From assembly GCA_902478885.1 (NCBI GenBank), contig CABSMS010000038.1, forward strand, positions 1-18,402: a stretch of DNA of 18,402 nt, given 5' to 3'. The position numbers and the translations under genes are program-made. The first letter of the stretch is position 1; the number at the start of each line of letters is the position of its first letter. This DNA is from an uncultured Collinsella sp. (GTDB lineage Bacteria; Actinomycetota; Coriobacteriia; Coriobacteriales; Coriobacteriaceae). Shown here in pieces: positions 6,998-14,062 of this stretch. The notes under the pieces were generated by a model. It was not told where the DNA came from, made no database searches, and saw nothing but the letters and a program-made list of their open reading frames with translations.

Positions 6998-7026
6998 TTG
7001 TGCTCTATCACGCTAAAGTGTATGAT
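6998..7026 (+). promoter_or_regulatory. Promoter of the amino acid ABC importer operon
   Basis: TTGTGC (6998-7003) and TATGAT (7021-7026) are separated by exactly 17 bp, giving a predicted start near 7033 and a leader of about 50 nt. The -35 box begins only 5 bp after the composite hairpin element ends. Confidence 0.6.
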
Positions 7027-7064
7027 TCTGAACGTTACATGACTCACTTTATCTAACTAAAGTG
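7014..7064 (+). promoter_or_regulatory. TAAAGTG half-sites around the ABC operon promoter
   Basis: TAAAGTG occurs at 7014-7020, abutting the -10, and again at 7058-7064. Its reverse complement CACTTTA is at 7045-7051, so the last two form a 7-bp inverted repeat with a 6-nt spacer in the leader. These are plausible operator half-sites or a small leader hairpin just upstream of the ribosome binding site. Confidence 0.4.
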
Positions 7065-7082
7065 CCATCAAGGGGGAATACC

Positions 7083-7943
7083 ATGAACACCGATATGTCT
7101 CGTCGTCAGTTTGTTGGTCTAGCCGGCTCGCTCGCCACGGTGCTTGGCCTTGGTCTTGTCGGTTGCGGCGGTGGTGCCGGCAAGGGTTCCGCTGCCGGTT
7201 CTGCTGCAGTCAAGGACGTGAAGGGCGCTGCGGAGTCCAAGAAGCTCGTGGTGGGCTTTGATAAGTCCTATCCTCCGTACGGCTTTGTGGGCGACGATGG
7301 CGAGTACACCGGCTTTGATCTCGATCTGGCCAAGGCTGTTGCCGATAAGCAGGGCTGGGAGGTCAAATACGAGGCCATCGACTGGGATGCCAAGGATACG
7401 CTGCTCAACTCGGGTGCCATCAACTGCATCTGGAACGGCTTTACCATGGAGGGTCGCGAGGACGACTACACGTTCTCCGAGCCGTACATGCTCAACGAGC
7501 AGGTGCTGGTGGTAAAGAAGGATGCGGGCATCAAGAGCTGGGACGATCTTGCCGGCAAGACCGTGATTACGCAGACCGATTCCGCTGCGCAGGATGTGCT
7601 CGAGGGTGACCAGAAGGATCTGGCGGCGACGTTTGCCACGCTCGACACGATCGGCGAGTACAACACGGCCTTTATGCAGCTCGAGAGCGGCGCGGTCGAT
7701 GCCGTGGCTTGCGACCTTTCGATTGCCCAGTATCAGCTTGCCGCCAAGCCCGATGCCTATACGCAGCTTGATGAGCCGCTGTCCAGCGAGCACTACGCCG
7801 TCGGCTTTAAGAAGGGCGACACCAAGTCGGCCGCCGCCGTGACCGAGTCGCTCAAGGCGCTCTATGAGGACGGCACGGTCAAGGACCTGTGCGACAAGTA
7901 TTCAAGCTATGGTCTATCTTTCGATAATTGGGTGCTCAAGTAA
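7083..7943 (+). CDS. Polar amino acid ABC transporter substrate-binding lipoprotein
   Basis: Extracytoplasmic receptor of a family 3 (SBP_bac_3) importer for polar amino acids. The 286-residue precursor begins with a signal peptide: S6-R-R-Q-F10, a hydrophobic core at 11-26 and lipobox LVGC, with C28 as the lipidated residue. A Gly/Ala/Ser linker follows. The mature domain starts at about residue 54 with the family pattern LVVGFDKSYPPYGFVGDDGEYTGFDLDLA, and a second lobe block around 159-215 includes GEYNTAFMQLESGAVDAVACD. AGGGGGAA (7071-7078) precedes the ATG; the upstream in-frame GTG at 7062 has no comparable site. The stop overlaps the permease start as TAATG. The ligand (Glu, Gln, Cys, Arg or other) cannot be assigned by eye. 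Confidence 0.93.
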   Translation: MNTDMSRRQFVGLAGSLATVLGLGLVGCGGGAGKGSAAGSAAVKDVKGAAESKKLVVGFDKSYPPYGFVGDDGEYTGFDLDLAKAVADKQGWEVKYEAIDWDAKDTLLNSGAINCIWNGFTMEGREDDYTFSEPYMLNEQVLVVKKDAGIKSWDDLAGKTVITQTDSAAQDVLEGDQKDLAATFATLDTIGEYNTAFMQLESGAVDAVACDLSIAQYQLAAKPDAYTQLDEPLSSEHYAVGFKKGDTKSAAAVTESLKALYEDGTVKDLCDKYSSYGLSFDNWVLK

Positions 7944-8596
7944 TGTCTATTCAGGTCATGATGCAGATGCTCGGCCAGGGATTCTTGGTCAGTTTGCAGC
8001 TGTTTGTGCTGACGCTGCTGGGGTCGATTCCGCTGGGAATCCCCGTGGCGTTTATGCGCATGAGCAAAATCGCGCCGCTTCGCTGGATTGCGCGCATCTA
8101 TATCTCGGTCATGCGCGGTACGCCGCTCATGCTGCAGATGTTTGCCATCTACTTTGCCCCGTACTACGTGTTTGGCATTTCGCTCACGCCCGATTCCAAG
8201 TGGACGGCGTGCGTCGTAGCGTTCATCATCAACTACGCCGGTTACTTTGCCGAGATCTATCGCTCGGGCCTGCAGTCCATTCCGCGCGGTCAATACGAGG
8301 CCGCCGAGGTGCTGGGCTACTCGCGCCTGCAGACGTTTTTGTACATTGTGATGCCGCAGGTTGCCAAGCGTATTCTGCCGGCGATGGGCAACGAGATCAT
8401 CACGCTGGTCAAGGACACGTCGCTGGCGTTTGCCATCGGCGTGGGGGAGATGTTCTCGACGGCCAAGGCGCTGGTCGCCTCGCAAGTGAGCATGGTGCCG
8501 TTTGCGATTGCGGCGTTGATCTACTGGGTCTTTAACTTTGTGGTCGAGATGCTGCTGGGCGCCGCCGAAAAGAAGCTGGACTATTATCATGACTAA
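7943..8596 (+). CDS. Polar amino acid ABC transporter permease (HisM/GlnP type)
   Basis: Inner-membrane permease of 217 residues with about five hydrophobic segments (roughly 14-37, 62-80, 87-105, 150-170 and 186-206). RGTPL, typical of the His/Glu/Gln/Arg permease family, is at 58-62. The EAA loop that contacts the ATPase covers about 111-140 (QYEAAEVLGYSRLQTF followed by MPQ). Only one permease gene is present, so the transporter probably uses a homodimer. The ATG overlaps the last base of the receptor gene's stop codon and has only a weak ribosome binding site, pointing to translational coupling. A further upstream TTG in the same frame has no support. Confidence 0.93.
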   Translation: MSIQVMMQMLGQGFLVSLQLFVLTLLGSIPLGIPVAFMRMSKIAPLRWIARIYISVMRGTPLMLQMFAIYFAPYYVFGISLTPDSKWTACVVAFIINYAGYFAEIYRSGLQSIPRGQYEAAEVLGYSRLQTFLYIVMPQVAKRILPAMGNEIITLVKDTSLAFAIGVGEMFSTAKALVASQVSMVPFAIAALIYWVFNFVVEMLLGAAEKKLDYYHD

Positions 8597-9353
8597 CTCA
8601 GTGATGAAAATCGAAAACGCACGTAAGGCGTTTGGCGGCAATGAGGTGCTCAAGGATATCTCGCTCGAGGTAAAGCGTGGAGAGGTCGTGGCGATTATCG
8701 GGCCTTCGGGTGGCGGCAAGTCCACGCTGCTGCGGTGTGCCACGCTGCTCGAGACGCTCGACGGAGGCTCGCTCTCGTTTGGCGACCTTGCCGTTGCGAC
8801 GGATGCGGGTTCGGGCGCGGTCTATGCGAAGGGCGATGTGCCCAGGCAGGCGCGCTCGCGATTTGGCCTGGTGTTTCAGAACTACAATCTGTTCCCGCAC
8901 TATACCGTGATGAAAAACATCACCGATGCGCCGATCCGCGTTCTTAAGCGCCCGCGCGAGCAGGCGGAAGCTCGTGCGCATGAATTGATTGCTCAGATGG
9001 GGCTTGTGGGCAACGAGAACAAGGTTCCGTGTGAGCTTTCGGGCGGTCAGCAACAACGCGTGAGTATCGCCCGCGCCTTGGCGCTCGACCCGGAAATCTT
9101 GTTCTTTGACGAGCCGACCTCGGCGCTCGATCCCGAGCTAACGGCCGAGGTGCTGCGTGTCATTAAAGACCTTGCCGCGCAGAATATGACGATGGTGATC
9201 GTGACCCACGCGATGCAGTTTGCGCGCGATGTTGCCGATCGCGTGGTCTTTATGGACGGAGGCCGCATTGTCGAGGAGGGTCCGGCCGAGCAGGTTATCG
9301 ACCATCCGCGCGAGCAGCGCACGCGTGAGTTTTTGAGCCGTATCGAGGGATAG
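8589..9353 (+). CDS. Polar amino acid ABC transporter ATPase (GlnQ/HisP type)
   Basis: Cytoplasmic nucleotide-binding subunit of the importer, 254 residues. Walker A GPSGGGKS is at 38-45, the Q-loop Q97 in FQNYNLFPH, signature LSGGQ at 150-154, Walker B ILFFDEP at 170-176 with D-loop SALD, and H-loop H207. About 25 residues between the first strands and the Q-loop (roughly 66-91) form an Ala/Gly/Asp-rich stretch that is longer than in typical GlnQ proteins. The ATG at 8589 overlaps the permease end by 8 bp; an in-frame ATG at 8604 is an alternative. A strong terminator follows, so receptor, permease and ATPase form one closed operon. Confidence 0.94.
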   Translation: MTNSVMKIENARKAFGGNEVLKDISLEVKRGEVVAIIGPSGGGKSTLLRCATLLETLDGGSLSFGDLAVATDAGSGAVYAKGDVPRQARSRFGLVFQNYNLFPHYTVMKNITDAPIRVLKRPREQAEARAHELIAQMGLVGNENKVPCELSGGQQQRVSIARALALDPEILFFDEPTSALDPELTAEVLRVIKDLAAQNMTMVIVTHAMQFARDVADRVVFMDGGRIVEEGPAEQVIDHPREQRTREFLSRIEG

Positions 9354-9386
9354 GCTCAGGTATTTGCTCAACTATTAATTGAGGCG

Positions 9387-9428
9387 AAGCCGCCGCAGGT
9401 CTTACGGTCTGTGGCGGCTTTTTGTTTG
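9387..9428 (+). terminator. Rho-independent terminator after the ABC operon
   Basis: AAGCCGCCGCAG (9387-9398) pairs with CTGTGGCGGCTT (9409-9420), with one G-U pair and a 10-nt loop, followed by TTTTTGTTT. Confidence 0.92.
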
Positions 9429-9460
9429 CATCGGCGGGGTTCAATAATCGCCTCACAAGC

Positions 9461-9489
9461 TTGTCTCTTCCTCTCGCCGCCTGTATTCA
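9461..9489 (+). promoter_or_regulatory. Weak candidate promoter for the EF-G-like gene
   Basis: TTGTCT (9461-9466) and TATTCA (9484-9489) have 17-bp spacing, with TG immediately before the second hexamer. If used, the leader would be about 165 nt and GC-rich, including a small hairpin GTCGGC/GCCGAC (9564-9569 and 9576-9581). I recognise no riboswitch in the leader. Confidence 0.3.
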
Positions 9490-9663
9490 TACGTGTGCCG
9501 AAAGGTGTGCATGGACGGTCGCCCGTGAGGGTAGGGTGGTGGCATAGGACATTTGGAGGGTGAGTCGGCTCGGCTGCCGACCATGCTGCTCCCGGGATGG
9601 CACCGACCGCGAACTCTCCCCGTTGGCGTCGCGCAATGCGCGCGGCCCTGCAAGGAGGTCATC

Positions 9664-11733
9664 ATGGGTGCTCCCAAGACCGGCAATGTAAGGAACGTGG
9701 TGCTCGTAGGCCAAGGCGGGGTGGGCAAGACTTCACTCGCCGAGGCCATGCTCCACCTTTCTGGCAAGACCGCCCGCCTGGGCGGCCACGACGGCACCAA
9801 GCCCACGCTCGACTATGACCCCGAAGAGGTCAAGCGTGCATTTTCCATCTCGACGACCATTGCACCGATCGACTGGAAGGGCGCGCGCATCAATGTGCTC
9901 GATGCCCCGTGCTACCCCGATTTTATCGGCGACGCCTTTGCCGCGATGAGCGTCTGCGAGACGGCTCTGTTTGTGGTCGACGCCGAGGCCGGCCCGCAGC
10001 CTACGACGGTTAAGCTCTGGTATGCCGCCGAGGACCTGCGCCTGGCGCGTGCGGTGTTCGTAAACCGCCTGTCGCGCTCCGAGGCCAGCTTTGCGACCAC
10101 GATGGACCTGCTGCAGGAGCGCTTTGGCACGCGCCTGGGCGCCGTGACCCTTCCCTGGGGCGAGGGCGAGGACTTTGACGGCATCATCGACCTGGTGCGC
10201 ATGAAGGCGCGCCATTGCAACGGCACCGAAGCCGTTGAGTCGGAGATTCCCGAGGAGTATCGTGCCCAGGCCGAGGAGGCCCATGACCATCTGTGCGAGT
10301 TGGTGGCCGAGGCCGACGATGAGCTGATGATGAAGTACCTGGAAGGCGAGGAGACGCTGACGCAGGAGGAGCTTGAAGGCCTGCTGTCGAAGGCGATTGC
10401 CGAGCGCATCTTTGTGCCGGTCTTTGCGGGCGATTGCATTAAGGAGCAGGGCGTCAACTCGCTGATGGACGACATCGCGACGTACTTCCCGGCGCCGACG
10501 GACTACGGCGAGATGCCGCTTATCGACGGTGATTCGCTCAAGATTTCGAGCGACGATGACCGTCCGGTGGCGTTTGTGTTTAAGACCCTGGCCGATCCGC
10601 AGCAGGGTCGCATCAGCTTTATCAAGGTGCTGACGGGTACGCTTGAGCCGGGTCTTGAGCTGATCAACGCGCGTACCCGCAAGGGCGACCGTCTGGCTCA
10701 CCTGTATGTGATGTGCGGCCGCGACATGACCGAGGTCGGTCATGCCTATGCCGGCGACATTATCGTGGCACCCAAGCTGGCGGCCGAGACGGGCGATACG
10801 CTCTCGATTACCGGTAAGGTAGAGGCTGCGGCGTTTAAGTTCCCCAACTCGCAGTACCGCATCGCCATTGAGGCCGAGAATCGCGGCGACGAAGAGAAGC
10901 TCTACACGTTTATCGAGAAGGCATGCAAGGCCGATCCGACCATGAGCATCGACCGCGACGAGGAGACGGGCCAGACTATCATCTCCGCCGTGGGCGAGGC
11001 GCAGGTTTCGGTGCTGCTCAACCGTTTGGAGGACCGCACCAAGGTCGCCGCCAAGAGCGTGCCGATCCGCATTCCGTATCGCGAGACCATCCGCCGCACG
11101 GCGAGCGCCCAGGGTCGCCACAAGAAGCAGACCGGTGGTGCCGGTCAGTACGGCGACTGCTGGCTGCGCGTGGAGCCGCTCATTGGGCCCGACGGCACGA
11201 GCGACGGCTATGAGTTTGTGGACGAGGTCGTGGGTGGCCGCATCCCGCGCTCGCTCATCCCCGCCGTGGACAAGGGCGTTCAGGAGACTATGAAGGACGG
11301 TATTATTGCCGGCTACCCGCTTACGGGCATTCGCGTGGCTGTGTACGACGGCTCGTATCACAGCGTCGACTCCAACGAGATGGCGTTCCGCGCGGCGGCT
11401 CGCATCGGCCTGCGCAAGGCATGCGCCGATGCCGACCCGGTGGTGCTGGAGCCCATCGAGGAAATCACGGTGACTATCCCCGAGAGCTACGCCGGCGCCG
11501 TGATGGGCGACATCTCGGCCTCGCGCGGTCGCGTGACAGGCATGGAGACCGATGAGCGCGGCGACACCGTGGTCATCGCTCAAGCCCCGCTGGCTGAGCT
11601 GACGGATTACTCGACGCGCCTGCGCTCTATCACGCGCGGCACGGGTGACTTTACCATGAAGCCCGCCGGCTACGAGCAGGTTCCCTATGACGTTCAGGCC
11701 AAGCTCGTGGAGCTGTACAACGCGGGAAGGTAG
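9664..11733 (+). CDS. Elongation factor G-like translational GTPase paralogue (FusA2 type)
   Basis: A 689-residue protein with the five-domain EF-G layout: G domain about 1-285, domain II about 300-385, III about 396-470, IV about 475-590 and V about 595-680. The P-loop GQGGVGKTS (16-24) is intact. G3 is D80-A-P-C83-Y-P-D-F instead of DTPGHxDF, so the catalytic His position is Tyr and the Gly is Cys. G4 is N134-R-L-S137 instead of NKxD. Domain IV keeps the GRHKKQTGGAGQYG block. It stands alone, away from the rpsL-rpsG-fusA-tuf cluster, and is best read as the EF-G-like paralogue found in many Actinobacteria rather than the main translocase. AAGGAGG at 9652-9658 sets the start. Its cellular role is unknown; ribosome splitting, stress translation or reduced GTPase function are options. 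Confidence 0.9.
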   Translation: MGAPKTGNVRNVVLVGQGGVGKTSLAEAMLHLSGKTARLGGHDGTKPTLDYDPEEVKRAFSISTTIAPIDWKGARINVLDAPCYPDFIGDAFAAMSVCETALFVVDAEAGPQPTTVKLWYAAEDLRLARAVFVNRLSRSEASFATTMDLLQERFGTRLGAVTLPWGEGEDFDGIIDLVRMKARHCNGTEAVESEIPEEYRAQAEEAHDHLCELVAEADDELMMKYLEGEETLTQEELEGLLSKAIAERIFVPVFAGDCIKEQGVNSLMDDIATYFPAPTDYGEMPLIDGDSLKISSDDDRPVAFVFKTLADPQQGRISFIKVLTGTLEPGLELINARTRKGDRLAHLYVMCGRDMTEVGHAYAGDIIVAPKLAAETGDTLSITGKVEAAAFKFPNSQYRIAIEAENRGDEEKLYTFIEKACKADPTMSIDRDEETGQTIISAVGEAQVSVLLNRLEDRTKVAAKSVPIRIPYRETIRRTASAQGRHKKQTGGAGQYGDCWLRVEPLIGPDGTSDGYEFVDEVVGGRIPRSLIPAVDKGVQETMKDGIIAGYPLTGIRVAVYDGSYHSVDSNEMAFRAAARIGLRKACADADPVVLEPIEEITVTIPESYAGAVMGDISASRGRVTGMETDERGDTVVIAQAPLAELTDYSTRLRSITRGTGDFTMKPAGYEQVPYDVQAKLVELYNAGR

Positions 11734-11790
11734 CAAGTCCGCGTGTAACGTCGCGCGACATAACCCCAATTTGGGTTGGGGGCGGTTGTG

Positions 11791-11829
11791 GCCCGCTCCG
11801 GACAAGGTTCCGGAGCGGGCTTTTCTTCT
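11791..11829 (+). terminator. Rho-independent terminator after the EF-G-like gene
   Basis: GCCCGCTCCGGA (11791-11802) pairs perfectly with TCCGGAGCGGGC (11809-11820) around a CAAGGT loop, followed by TTTTCTTCT. Confidence 0.95.
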
Positions 11830-11906
11830 GCGACGAGCCGTTTGTTTAACGCTGTATCATTCGGCGCGCGATGCGAGCCGGGCGCTCGGAGCCTGCCCAC
11901 CTCCCC

Positions 11907-11992
11907 GGTGACAAAAGCGATGCAATCGGGGCACGCGGGTGACTCTCGGGCGTATGAGGGGCCCGGACGTGCACACCGCGGGTGACAAAGCG
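11907..11992 (+). promoter_or_regulatory. Three phased GGTGAC repeats upstream of the PTS operon
   Basis: GGTGAC occurs at 11907-11912, 11938-11943 and 11981-11986, spaced 31 and 43 bp (about three and four helical turns). The outer copies extend to GGTGACAAAAGCG and GGTGACAAAGCG; the second and third share CGCGGGTGAC. The outer copies sit in CACC-N5-GGTG and CACC-N3-GGTG, so each also has dyad character. They lie 75-160 bp before EIIA and may be operators, perhaps for the regulator encoded downstream. The 333-bp gap 11734-12066 otherwise holds the preceding terminator and a weak promoter. Confidence 0.4.
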
Positions 11993-12023
11993 CCCGTTAA
12001 GCGGTTTGCCCATACCTCCTAAA

Positions 12024-12039
12024 CTAAAAGGCGTAGAGA
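12024..12039 (+). promoter_or_regulatory. Weak candidate -10 region for the PTS operon
   Basis: CTAAAAGGCGTAGAGA resembles the CTAAAG-G-G plus -10 arrangement before the aminotransferase and ABC operon genes. The -10 itself (TAGAGA) is poor, as expected for an activator-dependent promoter. The start codon is 28 nt downstream. Confidence 0.3.
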
Positions 12040-12066
12040 AACGACAACAAACGAGAGGAGGCAGAC

Positions 12067-12510
12067 ATGGCACTGTTCGATTCGACACACACGCTCGATG
12101 CCGTCGACGCCGCCGACCAGAACGCCGTCTTCGAGGCCCTCGCCGCGAAGGCCGTGGAACTGGGCGTCGCCGCCGATGCGTCCGCTATCGTCTCTGATCT
12201 TCATGAGCGCGAGGCCGAGGCTTCTACGGGCTTTGGCAACGGCGTGGCTGTCCCGCATACCAAGAGCGCCAACGTCAGTACCCCCGCCATTCTCTTCGCG
12301 CGCCTGACCGCGCCCGTCGAGTGGCACGCGCTCGACGACGCTCCCGTCGACACGGTCATCAACATCCTTGTCCCCGAGAGTGGCAGCGACACCCATCTGC
12401 AGCTGCTCGCCAAACTGGCGCGTCGCCTCGTGCACAAGGATTTCGTCGACCATCTCAAGGGCGACTCCATCGAAGACGTGTGCGCCCTCATCCAGGGCGT
12501 CGTCGGATAG
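12067..12510 (+). CDS. PTS fructose-type EIIA component
   Basis: Cytoplasmic phosphocarrier of the phosphoenolpyruvate:sugar phosphotransferase system; it takes phosphate from HPr and passes it to EIIB. The 147-residue protein is a single EIIA type-2 (PTS_EIIA_2) domain. The phosphorylated histidine is H64 in GFGNGVAVPHTKSA, matching the family GxGxxxAxPH pattern. AGGAGG (12056-12061) sets the ATG. The EIIBC gene follows after 45 nt on the same strand, so together they form a complete enzyme II complex. HPr and EI are not in the window. The sugar specificity cannot be read from this domain. Confidence 0.94.
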   Translation: MALFDSTHTLDAVDAADQNAVFEALAAKAVELGVAADASAIVSDLHEREAEASTGFGNGVAVPHTKSANVSTPAILFARLTAPVEWHALDDAPVDTVINILVPESGSDTHLQLLAKLARRLVHKDFVDHLKGDSIEDVCALIQGVVG

Positions 12511-12555
12511 CAGGTAATGTTCAACCCCGTGTGAAAGGAAAGAGGGGAGAAGCAT

Positions 12556-13983
12556 ATGGCAAAGTCAATCGTGGCCGTCACCAACTGCCCGGCCGGCATT
12601 GCACACACCTACATGGTGGCCGAGGCGATCAAGACGAAGGGCATCGAGCTGGGTTATGAGGTTCACGTCGAGACCCAGGGTGCCAGCGGCGTCGAGAACA
12701 AGCTTACGCCCGAGCAGATCAAGGAGGCCGACTACGTCGTCCTCGCGCTCGGTCGCGGCATGAACGATGACGATCGTGTTCGCTTCGACGGCAAGAAGGT
12801 CGTTGAAGTGCCCGTTTCCGAGGCCCTCAAGCGCATCGACAGCCTTATGGGCAACCTTGAGAGTGAAGCCAAGGTCTTCCAGGCTTCCGCGGTCAAGCTC
12901 GGCGCCAAGCAGGAAAGCGTCACCACCGGCATCATGAGCTACCTCATGGCCGGCGTCTCCGCGGCCCTGCCATTTGTCATCGGCGGCGGCGTACTCATGG
13001 CCATCGGTTCCATTATGGCCCAGTTCGGCGCGCCCAATGTAGCCCCTGGCGACGGCCAGATGGCTTCGTTCGCTTGGGTGCTCAATACCATCGGCGGCCT
13101 GGGCTTCACGTTCATGATCCCGATGATGGGCGCCTTCATCGCCAACGCCATCGGCGATAAGCCCGCTATCATGCCCGCCTTCATCTGCAGCTACCTCGCC
13201 AACAGCACCGACTTGCTCGGCACCGAGGTCGGCGCAGGCTTCTTGGGCGCCTGCGTGATCGGCCTTGCAATCGGCTATTTCGTCAAGGCGATGAAAAAGA
13301 TCAACCTGGGCAAGAACTTCCAGTCCCTGCTCGGCTTCCTGATCATCCCGGTCGTGACGCTCTTTATCTTTGGCCTGGGCACGTACTATATCATCGGCCC
13401 GGCCATGTCCTGGCTTATGAACGCCTTCGTCGGCCTGTTGAGCTCTATCCCGAGCTCGATGAAGCTCGTCGCCGCCTTCCTGGTAGGCGCCATGCTCGCC
13501 TTCGACATGGGCGGCCCGGTCAACAAGGCCGCTTGGTTCTTCTCCTTCTCCTTGCTGGGCTCCGGCGTGTACGACTGGTACGGCATCGTAGGCGTCGTGA
13601 CGATCCTTCCGCCGATGGCCGCTGCCATCGCTACCTGGATCCGTCCGAAGCTCTTCACGCAGGCCGAGCGCGACTCCGCAATCCCTGCGCTCATTGTCGG
13701 CGCAACCGTCGCCACCGAGCCGGCTATCCCCTATGCCCTGGCCGCACCCCTGCCTATGATCTCCGCGAACGTCATCGCCGGCGGCGTCGCCGGTGCCATC
13801 TCCATGGCCCTTGGCGTCCAGCGCATCGCTCCGGGCATCGGCATCTTCGATCCATTCCTGGGCCTCATCTACCCGGCGACCAGCTACTACATCGCCGTCG
13901 CTGTGGGTCTGGTCCTGAACATCGCCCTCATCATCGTCTTCAAGTCCGCTTGGATGAAGAAGCGCGAGGCTCAGAACGCCTAA
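12556..13983 (+). CDS. PTS fructose-family EIIBC component
   Basis: Membrane permease-phosphotransferase of 475 residues. EIIB covers about 1-100, with the phosphorylated cysteine C11 in TNCPAGIAHTYMVAE, the fructose-family EIIB hallmark. EIIC covers about 122-470 with many hydrophobic segments; family blocks include GDKPAIMPAFICSYLANS, DMGGPVNKAAW and ATEPAIPYA. The order EIIB then EIIC is normal when EIIA is a separate gene, as here. AGGGGAG (12543-12549) sets the start. The fructose family also carries mannosylglycerate and other sugars, so the name does not fix the substrate. The C-S lyase and dipeptidase downstream argue against plain fructose. Confidence 0.93.
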   Translation: MAKSIVAVTNCPAGIAHTYMVAEAIKTKGIELGYEVHVETQGASGVENKLTPEQIKEADYVVLALGRGMNDDDRVRFDGKKVVEVPVSEALKRIDSLMGNLESEAKVFQASAVKLGAKQESVTTGIMSYLMAGVSAALPFVIGGGVLMAIGSIMAQFGAPNVAPGDGQMASFAWVLNTIGGLGFTFMIPMMGAFIANAIGDKPAIMPAFICSYLANSTDLLGTEVGAGFLGACVIGLAIGYFVKAMKKINLGKNFQSLLGFLIIPVVTLFIFGLGTYYIIGPAMSWLMNAFVGLLSSIPSSMKLVAAFLVGAMLAFDMGGPVNKAAWFFSFSLLGSGVYDWYGIVGVVTILPPMAAAIATWIRPKLFTQAERDSAIPALIVGATVATEPAIPYALAAPLPMISANVIAGGVAGAISMALGVQRIAPGIGIFDPFLGLIYPATSYYIAVAVGLVLNIALIIVFKSAWMKKREAQNA

Positions 13984-14003
13984 GTCTCGATAGAATAATT
14001 AGT

Positions 14004-14043
14004 CCTGCGGGGTCGTCGGTCTGTTCGGCGGCTCCGCAGGTTT
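14004..14043 (+). terminator. Hairpin between EIIBC and the C-S lyase gene; weak terminator
   Basis: CCTGCGGGG (14004-14012) pairs with CTCCGCAGG (14032-14040) with one G-U pair, followed by only TTT. It lies 20 nt after the EIIBC stop and just before the next ribosome binding site. It may partly terminate, or protect the upstream PTS message. A TAGAAT box at 13991-13996 lies immediately upstream. Confidence 0.4.
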
Positions 14044-14062
14044 CAATGAAAGGAATGGGGAA

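Noticed and set aside
9490..9663. Riboswitch in the EF-G-like leader
   Set aside because: The leader is GC-rich with a small hairpin, but no known riboswitch core or paired terminator was recognised.
9733..11805. 690-codon open frame antisense to the EF-G-like gene
   Set aside because: Same reasons: it mirrors a well-supported gene and has a low-complexity composition.
11821..12066. RNA antiterminator (RAT) site and terminator in the PTS leader
   Set aside because: GC-rich inverted repeats exist but none is followed by a T-tract near the EIIA start, so BglG-type antitermination is not supported; DNA operators fit better.
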